DNA of 28,003 nucleotides from Thermoprotei archaeon (GCA_003650865.1 QMSN01000002.1:1-28003); one strand, 5' to 3'. Positions 8,336 to 15,428 are shown, counted from the stretch's first letter. Notes: a model not told the origin generated them from the sequence alone. Program-made: numbers and translations.

Positions 8336-8620
8336 TTACACCTCCTGTCTTATCATGGTTATGGCCTTAGCCGGACACTCGTTGGAGCATATACCACAAC
8401 CCTTGCAGTACCTGTAGTCTGTCTTTGGGAACCCGTCGTCAGCTATCTTGATGGCGTTCTCGGGGCAGAATGCCCAGCATAAGTAGCACTTAGTGCACTT
8501 CTTCTCGTCTATGACGGGGGTGAAGACCCTCCACCCAGCAGTTATGTTGTTGAGGCTTGACCCCGGCTCTATATTAGTGCATCCTATGGGTAGCTCAAAC
8601 CACTTCTTAAGCTCAGACAA
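8336..8620 (-). CDS. porD: Pyruvate:ferredoxin oxidoreductase, delta (2x4Fe-4S ferredoxin) subunit
   Basis: Transfers electrons from the TPP site to ferredoxin through two 4Fe-4S clusters, bound by CTKCYLCWAFCPE and CKGCGICSNECPA. Before them are ELPIGC and the TAGWRVFTP segment typical of PorD N-termini. An ATG at 8650 would give 104 residues overlapping porC by 29 bases. The better start is TTG 8620: AGGAGG (8635-8630) sits nine bases before it, it begins one base after the porC TGA, and the resulting N-terminus MSELKKWFELPIG resembles other PorD proteins. Confidence 0.92.
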   Translation of the reverse strand: MSELKKWFELPIGCTNIEPGSSLNNITAGWRVFTPVIDEKKCTKCYLCWAFCPENAIKIADDGFPKTDYRYCKGCGICSNECPAKAITMIRQEV

Positions 8621-8621
8621 C

Positions 8622-9185
8622 TCAAGCAACCTCCTGAAGAGTGCTTTCATAAGCCCTCTTAATAGCCTCGATGTTTCTCTTTAGTACCCCGCCGCTAAAC
8701 CTCTTCTCGAGGACCTTCAAGACGCTACTTGGATCCACAACGCCTACGGTTTTGACAACGGCTCCGAGCATTGCGGTGTTGACTATAGGTCTACCTATGA
8801 CCTCGAGGGCTATGGCCGTGGCGTCTATAGTGGCCACCTCACCCTTAAAGTGCAGCTTCTCAGCTAGGCTCTTGGGGCTGAGCTTGGTGTTAACTATTAG
8901 TTTGCTGCCTGCCTTAAGCCCAGATAACACGTCTCTGAGCTCAGCTCCCTCAAGTAGGCTTGGATCTAAGACGACTACTACATCTGGCTCGTAGATGAAC
9001 GACCTGTTGTATATGGGCTTGTCGTCTATCCTAGTGTAAGCCTGTACAGGAGCTCCTCTCCTCTCAGCTCCAAAGCTTGGGAATGCCTGAGCCCACTTGC
9101 CCTCCATTATGGCGGCTGAGGCCAGTAGCTCAGCAGCTGTAACTGCTCCTTGCCCGCCTCTACCATGCCACCTAATCTCGATCAA
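8622..9185 (-). CDS. porC: Pyruvate:ferredoxin oxidoreductase, gamma subunit
   Basis: Gamma subunit of POR, 187 residues. IRWHGRGGQGAVTAAELLA at the N-terminus and AFPSFGAERRGAPVQAY near residues 35-51 are diagnostic of 2-oxoacid oxidoreductase gamma subunits. The domain binds CoA or stabilises the complex. The start is TTG 9185, since the protein begins MIEIRWHGRGGQG as in homologues, with AGGAGAGGG six bases upstream. First gene of the porCDAB operon; an A/T-rich block downstream of hypA is the likely promoter. Confidence 0.94.
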   Translation of the reverse strand: MIEIRWHGRGGQGAVTAAELLASAAIMEGKWAQAFPSFGAERRGAPVQAYTRIDDKPIYNRSFIYEPDVVVVLDPSLLEGAELRDVLSGLKAGSKLIVNTKLSPKSLAEKLHFKGEVATIDATAIALEVIGRPIVNTAMLGAVVKTVGVVDPSSVLKVLEKRFSGGVLKRNIEAIKRAYESTLQEVA

Positions 9186-9238
9186 CTTAAGCCCTCTCCT
9201 GCGATTTTAGAGAACTTTTAGGTTACCCCTCTTGCTCT

Positions 9239-9260
9239 ACTTTTAAAATTTAAATTTTCC
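9239..9260 (-). promoter_or_regulatory. Likely por operon promoter (A/T-rich TATA region)
   Basis: A run of alternating A and T tracts, including TTTTAAAAG read on the minus strand, lies between the hypA stop and porC. It is about 26 bases upstream of a possible transcription start near 9218, leaving a short leader that contains the porC Shine-Dalgarno. This suggests por is transcribed separately from hypA. Confidence 0.5.
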
Positions 9261-9269
9261 CATGCCTTC

Positions 9270-9692
9270 TCAGCCGCTGCAACTCTCGATTTTAATGGAC
9301 TTTATCACCAGCTCCTTACCCCTCACGATGTCGTAGTCCTCACTGCCGCAGTTGGGGCATGTGCTCCTAGCGTAGACCTTGAAGTCGCAGGCTGGACAAG
9401 TAAGGGCTAGCATGTGGCTCATAGAGGGGCTCATGGAGCTAATCTTCAACTCCCACTCGAAGCCGCACTTGGTACACTTAGCCCTAGCCTTGACGACCTC
9501 TATGTTCAGCTTAGAGCCCTCAGCCACGGTTCCTTTACTGAGCAAGTCGAAGGCCATGGAGAGCTGGTCTGGGTTTAAGAGGGTTAGCTCTCCAATCTCC
9601 AAGTTGACCTCGACAACCCTCTTGGCTGAGTGCTTAGCTGCTACTTCTAGAACTGCTTCGAATATACTCGTGGCTATTGAGAGCTCATGCAC
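9270..9692 (-). CDS. hypA: HypA/HybF nickel-insertion metallochaperone
   Basis: HypA delivers Ni2+ to NiFe hydrogenase (with HypB) and carries a structural zinc site. Starting at GTG 9692 gives MHELSIA, whose His2 is the conserved nickel ligand. The zinc domain has CTKCGFEW, then CPACDFKVYARSTCPNC, the longer arrangement of archaeal HypA. A longer ORF from ATG 9728 would bury the nickel-binding N-terminus. A GCTTAAAAG box at about 9715-9724 is 27 nt before 9692, supporting a leaderless transcript from GTG. No other hyp or hydrogenase gene is in the window; its neighbours are por and a DUF47 protein. Confidence 0.92.
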   Translation of the reverse strand: MHELSIATSIFEAVLEVAAKHSAKRVVEVNLEIGELTLLNPDQLSMAFDLLSKGTVAEGSKLNIEVVKARAKCTKCGFEWELKISSMSPSMSHMLALTCPACDFKVYARSTCPNCGSEDYDIVRGKELVIKSIKIESCSG

Positions 9693-9775
9693 AGTGCACA
9701 CCATCTGGAAGAAAGCTTTTAAGCTCATACGTTGAAACCTAAATCGTCAAATAAGCGTTACGCGGGGTTGCACTC

Positions 9776-10444
9776 TTGGTATTTGAGAGGACTTCACAAG
9801 AGGCTGCTGCCTACAAGCTCATGGACTTGATAATGGAGCACAGTAAGCAGCTTTGGGAGTCGTTCAGCCACCTGAAGGAGATGATGGAGCTCTACTTGTC
9901 CGGGAAGACCAATAGGAGGATTAGGGAGCTCGCTGAAGCGATAAAGGAGATTGAGAAGAAGGGTAACGAGATTAAGCTTCAGATATACGACTACTTGGCC
10001 AAGATAGGAGAGGCGTTGATGTACAGGGAGGACTGGATGAGGCTTATCCTCAACTTGGACTCTATACTCGACTATGTTGACAGCATATCGTTTTGGATAT
10101 CTATAGCCACATCGAAGAGGTGGTACCCGACTCCTGAGGTTGCTGAGGGCTTTAAGCAACTCCTGTCGTCAGTTAGCTCCATGCTTGAGAAGCTTAGAGC
10201 AGCTCTATCCCTCTTCATGTCTAATGTGCACAAGACTCTCGAGGCCTGTAATCAGCTTGAGGAGATCGAGAGGGCTGTCGACGAGCTCCACAGGGATCTC
10301 GGTCTTAAGCTCTTAGAGTCCAACGTCTCGACGTCAGCGTTAATGCTCCTCCACGAGGTTTGTGAGAGGCTTGAGACTCTCTCAGACCTTGCCTTGAGGA
10401 CTGGTGATAGCCTTAGGCTCCTCGCCATGCACAGGGCTCCTTAA
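9776..10444 (+). CDS. DUF47 / PhoU-like helical protein (first of two)
   Basis: All-helical protein of 222 residues with the PhoU-like DUF47 layout: an early helix, a basic/acidic EIEKKGNEIKLQIYDYL segment like the metal-binding EHEAD helix of PhoU relatives, then a LDSILDYVDSISFWI helix and a long C-terminal bundle. Such proteins often accompany Pit-type phosphate or other transporters and may gate them, but no transporter gene adjoins it. The start is TTG 9776, the first candidate in frame after a GGGG stretch; the leader is short. Its last 63 bases overlap the end of the convergent membrane-protein gene. A distant second copy lies at 22857-23543. Confidence 0.75.
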   Translation: MVFERTSQEAAAYKLMDLIMEHSKQLWESFSHLKEMMELYLSGKTNRRIRELAEAIKEIEKKGNEIKLQIYDYLAKIGEALMYREDWMRLILNLDSILDYVDSISFWISIATSKRWYPTPEVAEGFKQLLSSVSSMLEKLRAALSLFMSNVHKTLEACNQLEEIERAVDELHRDLGLKLLESNVSTSALMLLHEVCERLETLSDLALRTGDSLRLLAMHRAP

Positions 10445-11467
10445 CTTACCTCTCCTAAATATGTCTGAGAACACGTTTAGGGAGTACATGGCTGTAACAG
10501 CACCAGTAACTGCGACTTCAAACCACACTACGATAAGCCTGGTCAGTATGGAGGCTGATGAGGCTATTGATGCTGAAACCCCTAGGGCTATGAAGGTGGC
10601 CGTCATGGATGCCTCCACAACCCCCAGCATGGCTGGTATGCCTATGGGTATCATGAGGGACAGGCTGTATATGGGGTATGCAGCAGCTACTAGGGAGTAG
10701 GGCACTGGGTGTCCTAGTGAGGCGAACACCACGTAGGGTACTGTTATGGCTGCAGCCCATTGAGCTACGAATATCACGAAGGACAGGGCTATGATCCATG
10801 GCCTCGAGAACATGCTGTTAACTGCATCGCTAAACTCGCTTATGCTGTACTCAATAACATCTCCTGACTCCTCGCTCCACCTCCTAAAGGTCTTCAAGAG
10901 CTTCTCAGACGCCTTAGCTATGAAGCCCTGAAGCCTCTTAGACCTTCCAAAGCTCCTTATTGCGTAGAGACCTCCGCCAGCAGCTACGAGCGCTAGCACG
11001 AGCAGAATTATCATGCCCACGCTGTTCGACATATTAGACCAGAACAGGGCGAGGCCCACCATGAAGTAAAGTATGAAGGCCATCAAGTTCACTATCCTGT
11101 GCACGAGTATCGTGGCGAGGGCGCTGTTAACCCCCAGTTTAAGCTTCCTCTTAGCCAGCAAGAGCCTTATTGCCTCTCCAGTGACCGTACCTGTTGGTAT
11201 CATGACGTCCCCGAATAGGCTTACGAGGGATATCGACACGCAGTCCTTGAGGGAAGCGCCTCTACACACAGACCTTATCAAGACGTACCAGCCAACTCCG
11301 AAGAGCACCATGAAGGCTGCGTCTAGGGGGAAGGCCATGGTCAAGAGGACTACGTCAGCCCTAGCTATCTCCCTAAAAACCTCCTCAGGGTTTACGAAGT
11401 AGAGGTAGACGAGGAATATGCATATCCCCACTCCTAGTAGCAGTGCAAACCTCGCTACGCCCTTCAA
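10382..11467 (-). CDS. UPF0104 / LPG-synthase-TM family membrane protein
   Basis: Polytopic membrane protein of 361 residues with about eight hydrophobic segments. It has the family features of the lysylphosphatidylglycerol-synthase transmembrane domain: a GDVMIPTGTVTGEAIRLLLAK loop after the second or third helix and a PIGIPAMLGVVEASMTATFIALG segment near the C-terminus. Archaeal members are uncharacterised; some stand next to glycosyltransferases. There is no aminoacyl-transferase domain, so the LPG activity is not implied. The TTG start at 11467 is about 30 nt downstream of an AGCATAAATC box (centred near 11497), suggesting a leaderless transcript. The 3' end overlaps the convergent DUF47 gene by 63 bases. 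Confidence 0.82.
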   Translation of the reverse strand: MKGVARFALLLGVGICIFLVYLYFVNPEEVFREIARADVVLLTMAFPLDAAFMVLFGVGWYVLIRSVCRGASLKDCVSISLVSLFGDVMIPTGTVTGEAIRLLLAKRKLKLGVNSALATILVHRIVNLMAFILYFMVGLALFWSNMSNSVGMIILLVLALVAAGGGLYAIRSFGRSKRLQGFIAKASEKLLKTFRRWSEESGDVIEYSISEFSDAVNSMFSRPWIIALSFVIFVAQWAAAITVPYVVFASLGHPVPYSLVAAAYPIYSLSLMIPIGIPAMLGVVEASMTATFIALGVSASIASSASILTRLIVVWFEVAVTGAVTAMYSLNVFSDIFRRGKLRSPVHGEEPKAITSPQGKV

Positions 11468-11556
11468 TCTTTCACTCTCACTGCCACCGCTACTGATTTA
11501 TGCTCGCTAGAGCATGTTCAAATGTAACACGCTTATAAACTGTTAAGGTGGTGCTA

Positions 11557-12114
11557 TTGGAGGAGCTCAGGGTAAAGGCGCAGCTTGTAGACGGCAGGGT
11601 AGTTGTGTGGGACGTCAAGCAGGCAGCTAAGCTCTACAAGGAGGGCTTCTACGGGAAGTTTGTGGGTGTTTCTAAGCCCAAAGACCAGATGCCTGAGAGG
11701 CCTCTAGAGCTATCCCTTCTCGAGGCCTACTACTTAGCTGAGAAGGGGAGGATCACCATAGTCGACCAAGCGGGGAATGAGGTCTCACCCAAGGACTTCT
11801 ACGAGTACGCCAAGAAGTTCTACGAGGACTTTGAGTACAGGTACAAGGTGTACAAGGACTTGAGGGAGAGGGGCTACGTGGTGAGGCCCGGCATGAAGTT
11901 CGGCTCCATGTACGCGGTTTACAAGTACGGTCCAGGCATAGACCACGCCCCCTTCCTCGTGCACGTTATGCCCATGGAGAGATCCATGGACCCTGTCGAG
12001 ATAATAAGAGCTGGTAGGCTCTCTCACAGCGTGAAGAAGCGCTTCATAATAGCCAGTGTAAACCCAAAGACGGGCTCTGTGGACTACTGCATATTCTCTT
12101 GGTTTAAGCCCTAG
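11557..12114 (+). CDS. endA: tRNA-splicing endonuclease, EndA catalytic subunit
   Basis: Cleaves bulge-helix-bulge introns from archaeal pre-tRNAs. About 185 residues, typical for an alpha-type subunit. The C-terminal nuclease domain shows the catalytic triad: Tyr in GSMYAVYKYG, His in DHAPFLVHV and Lys in HSVKKRFIIA. The N-terminal domain contains VDQAGNEVSP-type and LSLLEAYYLAEKG segments typical of EndA. In many Thermoproteota a non-catalytic partner subunit exists elsewhere; it is not in this window. GTG 11548 or 11551 are possible starts, but GGTGG at 11547-11551 is spaced five bases from TTG 11557 and a TATAAAC box sits at 11533-11540, so I prefer TTG 11557. Confidence 0.92.
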   Translation: MEELRVKAQLVDGRVVVWDVKQAAKLYKEGFYGKFVGVSKPKDQMPERPLELSLLEAYYLAEKGRITIVDQAGNEVSPKDFYEYAKKFYEDFEYRYKVYKDLRERGYVVRPGMKFGSMYAVYKYGPGIDHAPFLVHVMPMERSMDPVEIIRAGRLSHSVKKRFIIASVNPKTGSVDYCIFSWFKP

Positions 12115-12161
12115 ACGCGCTCGAACAGCTTAAAAGAGCTTCTCCACGAAAAGACTTCTAG

Positions 12162-12593
12162 GTGAAGCTCTTGGGGAAGGTCAAGAAGATACTCGTCGGG
12201 GTTGATGGCTCAGCTGTCTCATATAGGGCAGCGGACTTCGCCCTTGAACTGGCCTCTTCGCTTAAGGCGGACGTTCTAGCGGTACACGTGATACCTCCAT
12301 TACCAGCTGACTACGCATCTCTAGGGGCTAAGGTGGAGGTCAGCGTTGAGGAGATTGACAGGAAGATACTTCACGAGGTTAGGGTTATGGGGTACACGAA
12401 GAACATTAAGCTCGAGACCAAGGTCTTGAAGGGGAGGCCCGCGGAGGTCATAAACTCCGTGGCTGAGAGCGAGGGCTGCGACTTAATAGTACTAGGCTGC
12501 ATAGGCGTGGGCGGCGCTTATAGGAGGCTCATGGGGAGCGTGGCGACTGAAGTTGTCAACACCAGCAAGAAGCCTGTACTATTGGTGAAGTAG
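12162..12593 (+). CDS. Universal stress protein, UspA family
   Basis: Single-domain Usp of 143 residues. ILVGVDGSAVSYRAADFAL near the N-terminus and GCIGVGGAYRRLMGSVA near the C-terminus are the paired family motifs. The latter keeps the glycine-rich G-x2-G ... G-S pattern seen in ATP-binding members, so it probably binds ATP or AMP. Function is unknown in archaea. The GTG start at 12162 is about 29 nt after a GCTTAAAAG box near 12129-12137, consistent with leaderless transcription. The following gene starts 39 bases after its stop and appears to have its own TATA box. Confidence 0.88.
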   Translation: MKLLGKVKKILVGVDGSAVSYRAADFALELASSLKADVLAVHVIPPLPADYASLGAKVEVSVEEIDRKILHEVRVMGYTKNIKLETKVLKGRPAEVINSVAESEGCDLIVLGCIGVGGAYRRLMGSVATEVVNTSKKPVLLVK

Positions 12594-12632
12594 CGCATTA
12601 GTTTAATAAGTATGGCGAGAAACCTAGATATA

Positions 12633-13130
12633 GTGAAGGTGGTTTTCTTGAGCGAAGAATCTAAGCAAGGCTTCATATTTGTATTGAACACCTGGCTATA
12701 CGGCATGCAGAAAGCTGAGGTCTTCAAGACGAAGCCCCTGCTCTCAAGGGTGATATTGAGGAACGCTCAAGACTTCTTCGTCAGAATAGTTGAGAAGCTA
12801 GGTATATGGAAATTCAAGAGGGGCGTCACGCCGATAGAGGCGATAAACGAGCACATAGAGGTTCTGGAGAGGCTTGGGTTTGCATCTAGATCCAACTTTG
12901 TGATTGAGCAGCCTACCGAGAACAACATAGTGATTAAGGTGATAAACTGCCCATACAGGATAGCCTGCGAGGAGATCATGAAGGAGGGCCACGAGCTCGC
13001 CTGCCCTAGAGCTGTGGTCTTCGGGTCTTCCGTCAAGGACTTCTCGGGCAAGTACATAAGCTACAGGGTCGAGCCCCTCAAGGACGTTAGAGGAGTTAAG
13101 CAGTGCACCATAAACATGAACGTTATATAA
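12633..13130 (+). CDS. Unrecognised archaeal protein with C-terminal cysteine cluster
   Basis: I do not recognise this protein with confidence. About 165 residues from GTG 12633 (an ATG at 12612 adds seven). The N-terminal half is helical, with an FVLNTWLYGMQK segment and an ERLGFASRSNF turn. The C-terminal half carries NCPYRIAC, ACPRAVVFGSSV and a last cysteine in KQCTINM, four cysteines in all. The layout faintly recalls V4R/hydrocarbon-binding or other small-ligand domains, but this is only a resemblance. A GTTTAATAAG box at 12600-12609 centres 28 nt before GTG 12633 and there is no Shine-Dalgarno before ATG 12612, so I prefer the later start. A palindromic hairpin follows the stop. Confidence 0.8.
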   Translation: MKVVFLSEESKQGFIFVLNTWLYGMQKAEVFKTKPLLSRVILRNAQDFFVRIVEKLGIWKFKRGVTPIEAINEHIEVLERLGFASRSNFVIEQPTENNIVIKVINCPYRIACEEIMKEGHELACPRAVVFGSSVKDFSGKYISYRVEPLKDVRGVKQCTINMNVI

Positions 13131-13132
13131 AG

Positions 13133-13159
13133 AAGGGTGTTTTCTAGAAAAACACCCTT
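13133..13159. terminator. Bidirectional hairpin between convergent genes
   Basis: AAGGGTGTTTT and AAAACACCCTT form a perfect 11-bp inverted repeat around a five-base loop, followed by a T run on the plus strand. It fills the 30-base gap between the stop of the 12633 gene and the stop of the crotonase on the other strand. Position and shape suggest a transcription terminator or 3'-end stabiliser for both genes. Confidence 0.65.
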
Positions 13160-13160
13160 T

Positions 13161-13943
13161 TTACTTACCCTTGAAGCTCGGCTGCCTCTTCTCGAAGAAC
13201 GCCTTAAGCCCCTCATTGAAGTCCTCAGTAGCTGGGAATAGCGCTGACTGCATAACCTCCATTCTAAGCCCAGCCTCTAGGTCTGTCTCTAACGCTGAGT
13301 TCACAAGCCTCTTAGCGACTTTGAGCGCTACTGGGCTCTTAGAGGCCAGCTTCTTGGCGTACTCCATGGCTTTCTCCATGAGCTTGTCGGCTGGCACAAC
13401 TGCGTTTACGATCCCAAGCCTGTAGGCCTCTTCAGCTGATATCCTGTCTCCTAGCAGTATGAGCTCCTTGGCCTTCTTGTAGCCTATGAGCCTAGTCAAC
13501 CTCTGAGTTCCACCCCAAGATGGGTAGAACGCCAAGTTTATCTCAGGCTGGCCGAATGAGGCTGTGTCGGCTGCTATCGTTATGTCGCAGGCAAGTGATA
13601 TCTCACATCCACCGCCGAGGGCGTAGCCATTGACTGCAGCTATGACGGGCTTGCTCATGGTCTCTATGAACCTGGTGACCTGGTGGCCCAACTCCATGAT
13701 CTTCGAGAACTCGTAGGCGCTCACTCCCTCCTTGAACATGGATAGGTCCATCCCCGCTGAGAAGGCCCTTCCAGACCCAGTTATGACGACGACCTTAACG
13801 TTCTCATCCTTCTCAGCGTCTTCAAGAGCAGCTTTAAGCTCCTGCAGGAAGGTTACATCGGCAGCGTTCAGCTTCTCAGGCTTATTGAAGGTTATCTTAG
13901 CTATACCCTCAGCTTTCTCGTATATTATGGACTTGAACTCCAC
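13161..13943 (-). CDS. Enoyl-CoA hydratase/isomerase (crotonase) family protein
   Basis: Crotonase fold enzyme acting on acyl-CoA thioesters, about 260 residues. AFSAGMDLSMF gives the first oxyanion-hole strand and YALGGGCEISLACD the second, with one catalytic Glu in GGGCE and the second in QPEINLAFYPSWGGTQRL. Both glutamates are present, so hydratase activity (for example crotonyl-CoA or 3-hydroxypropionyl-CoA/acryloyl-CoA) is likely; the exact substrate is unknown. GTG 13952 is possible, but GGTGG lies five bases before GTG 13943 (start MEFKSIIYE), a spacing repeated elsewhere in the window. A TATA-like CTTAAATAC on the minus strand is centred near 13982. A 14-bp palindrome covers the leader. 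Confidence 0.92.
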   Translation of the reverse strand: MEFKSIIYEKAEGIAKITFNKPEKLNAADVTFLQELKAALEDAEKDENVKVVVITGSGRAFSAGMDLSMFKEGVSAYEFSKIMELGHQVTRFIETMSKPVIAAVNGYALGGGCEISLACDITIAADTASFGQPEINLAFYPSWGGTQRLTRLIGYKKAKELILLGDRISAEEAYRLGIVNAVVPADKLMEKAMEYAKKLASKSPVALKVAKRLVNSALETDLEAGLRMEVMQSALFPATEDFNEGLKAFFEKRQPSFKGK

Positions 13944-13950
13944 GTTGACC

Positions 13951-13964
13951 ACCAGCTAGCTGGT
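13951..13964. promoter_or_regulatory. Perfect 14-bp palindrome at crotonase leader
   Basis: ACCAGCTAGCTGGT is perfectly self-complementary and spans the predicted transcription start and part of the GGTGG Shine-Dalgarno of the crotonase gene. Such a position is suited to a dimeric repressor operator that blocks the start site. No hairpin loop exists, so it is more likely a DNA than an RNA signal. Confidence 0.45.
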
Positions 13965-14001
13965 TACATGCTTTGAGTATTTAAGCTATTTTGAGATGGC
14001 T

Positions 14002-14646
14002 CTACAGGCCGATGGCTCTCTTAATCCTCTCGTAGACCTCCTCTATCCCCCCAACGCCGTCGATCACTAGGAGCTTGCTCTTCTCACGGTAGTAGTCTAG
14101 GACTGGCCTTGTGCTCTCGGTGTACACCTTAAATCTACGCCTCACAACATCCTCTCTATCGTCCTCCCTCTGGTAGAGCTCTCCACCGCACAAGTCGCAC
14201 TTCAAGTCCTCCTTTGGGGGGTTAAACTCCACGTGGTACACAGCTCCACAAGCCCTACACGTTAATCGGCCGGAGAGCCTCCTAACGATCTCGTCCTCCG
14301 GCACGTTGAGGTAGATTGCTGCTGTAAGCTCAACTCCAAGCTCTCTAAGCATTCTATCTAGCTCAGATGCTTGCCTCACATTTCTCGGGTAGCCGTCTAG
14401 TATGAAGCCCTTCTTGACGTCTATGCCCTTAAGCCACTTCTCCACAACTGATATCACCACATCGTCGGGAACGAGCTCCCCTCTCTCCATGTAGCCCTTG
14501 ACGAGCTTCCCAAGCTCGCTTCCACTAGCAACCTCAAGCCTCAAGACATCTCCAGTGGCTATGCTGGGAACCCCTAGCTCCTTAGACAGCATCTTCACCT
14601 GCGTGCCCTTGCCAGCGCCTGGTGGTCCGAGGAATACGAGCCTCAT
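14002..14646 (-). CDS. adk: Adenylate kinase, long form with zinc-type LID
   Basis: Interconverts ATP + AMP and 2 ADP. The P-loop GPPGAGKGT is at residues 7-15, the AMP-binding ATGDVLR and GFILDGYPRN follow, and the LID domain has CRACG ... CDLCGG, a four-cysteine zinc site. This is the long, bacterial-type Adk (about 214 residues), not the short trimeric AdkA of most Crenarchaeota. A TTG at 14664 adds six residues. A GATAAAAT box at about 14672-14680 lies 29 nt before ATG 14646, so ATG as leaderless start is preferred. Its promoter lies between it and the upstream nucleotidyltransferase stop. Confidence 0.95.
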   Translation of the reverse strand: MRLVFLGPPGAGKGTQVKMLSKELGVPSIATGDVLRLEVASGSELGKLVKGYMERGELVPDDVVISVVEKWLKGIDVKKGFILDGYPRNVRQASELDRMLRELGVELTAAIYLNVPEDEIVRRLSGRLTCRACGAVYHVEFNPPKEDLKCDLCGGELYQREDDREDVVRRRFKVYTESTRPVLDYYREKSKLLVIDGVGGIEEVYERIKRAIGL

Positions 14647-14690
14647 GCTTAACCCGTAGCTCAACGATCAATTTTATCTCTTTCCCTAAG

Positions 14691-15395
14691 CTAGGCCTCG
14701 CAGCAGCTCATGATCTCGTGGATCTTGGGGAGGGGTTTTCCATCAACTGCCTCAGCTACATCTAGAGCCTCTAGGATCAGCTGCTCGTAGTACTCCATGT
14801 TGCGCTTAAGCCTAGACATGAAGTCCCGATACCTAGGTAGCACCTGTGGATTTAGGTTCTCCTCGACTTCAAGGTCGGTTATGGCGAAGACCCCCTTCTC
14901 CCTAGCTATTCGTGCCCTAGCGAAGTTTCTAATAGCGTGGTGTAGACTTCTCAGCCCACTAGCCCTGTCTACGCCGGGCTTCATGGCCTTGGCTAAGTCC
15001 TTGAGCCCCCAAAACCTGAGCTTCATAACCGTGTACTCAGTGACTTCAGGCTTGCCCTTGGACTTCAACCTCGTGAAGAAGCCGTCGTCGACCACCGCCA
15101 CCCCCTCCCTCCAGAGCATGTGGACTAGGGGGTCTCCACTAGACCAGAGCTCTTGGAGCTGCCAGGGAGTTATGAAGCCCAGCTCTAGGGGTTTGCCCAC
15201 AATTCTCTCAGCTTCTCTAAGCTTATCCGTTATGGAGTCCACGACCACTAAGACATCTACGTCGCTTACGCCAGGCTTGAAGCCCTCAGCTCTAGCAGCT
15301 GACCCGAAGACTATTAGGCTCTTGAATTTGACGCCGAGCTCCTTGAGGACGTTAATGAGCCTATTGACCTCTCTCTCAGCCTCAGGGTTTATCAA
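14691..15395 (-). CDS. Nucleotidyltransferase-fold protein with helical C-terminus
   Basis: The N-terminal part has the DNA polymerase-beta/MNT nucleotidyltransferase signature: VFGSAARAEG (GS motif near residue 31) followed by SDVDVLVVVD with the two catalytic aspartates. After about residue 110 comes a helical region with SGLRSLHHAIRNFARARIA, which resembles the helical partner domains (HEPN-like or KNTase C-terminal) seen beside MNT domains. It may be a minimal nucleotidyltransferase acting on a protein or small molecule; no toxin-antitoxin pair is evident next to it. The start is TTG 15395, with GGGG eight bases upstream. It is divergent from the DUF2117 gene, apparently sharing a TATA element near 15433. 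Confidence 0.82.
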   Translation of the reverse strand: MINPEAEREVNRLINVLKELGVKFKSLIVFGSAARAEGFKPGVSDVDVLVVVDSITDKLREAERIVGKPLELGFITPWQLQELWSSGDPLVHMLWREGVAVVDDGFFTRLKSKGKPEVTEYTVMKLRFWGLKDLAKAMKPGVDRASGLRSLHHAIRNFARARIAREKGVFAITDLEVEENLNPQVLPRYRDFMSRLKRNMEYYEQLILEALDVAEAVDGKPLPKIHEIMSCCEA

Positions 15396-15428
15396 ACCTC
15401 AAACCCCAAGTGAGAGTGGCTCAGTAGA

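Noticed and set aside
9682..9730. TCATAC at 9725-9730 (GTATGA on the minus strand) near the hypA promoter, which resembles a NikR half-site, with a related GCTCATGC at 9683-9690.
   Set aside because: The second half-site at the expected spacing is missing; the two copies are direct, not inverted, repeats. A half-site of six bases is expected by chance.
10382..11467. True lysylphosphatidylglycerol synthase.
   Set aside because: Only the membrane domain is present; the soluble aminoacyl-transferase domain is missing.
14691..15395. MNT/HEPN toxin-antitoxin pair.
   Set aside because: Only one gene is present, with the helical part in the same protein; there is no adjacent partner and no clear RNase Rx4-6H motif.
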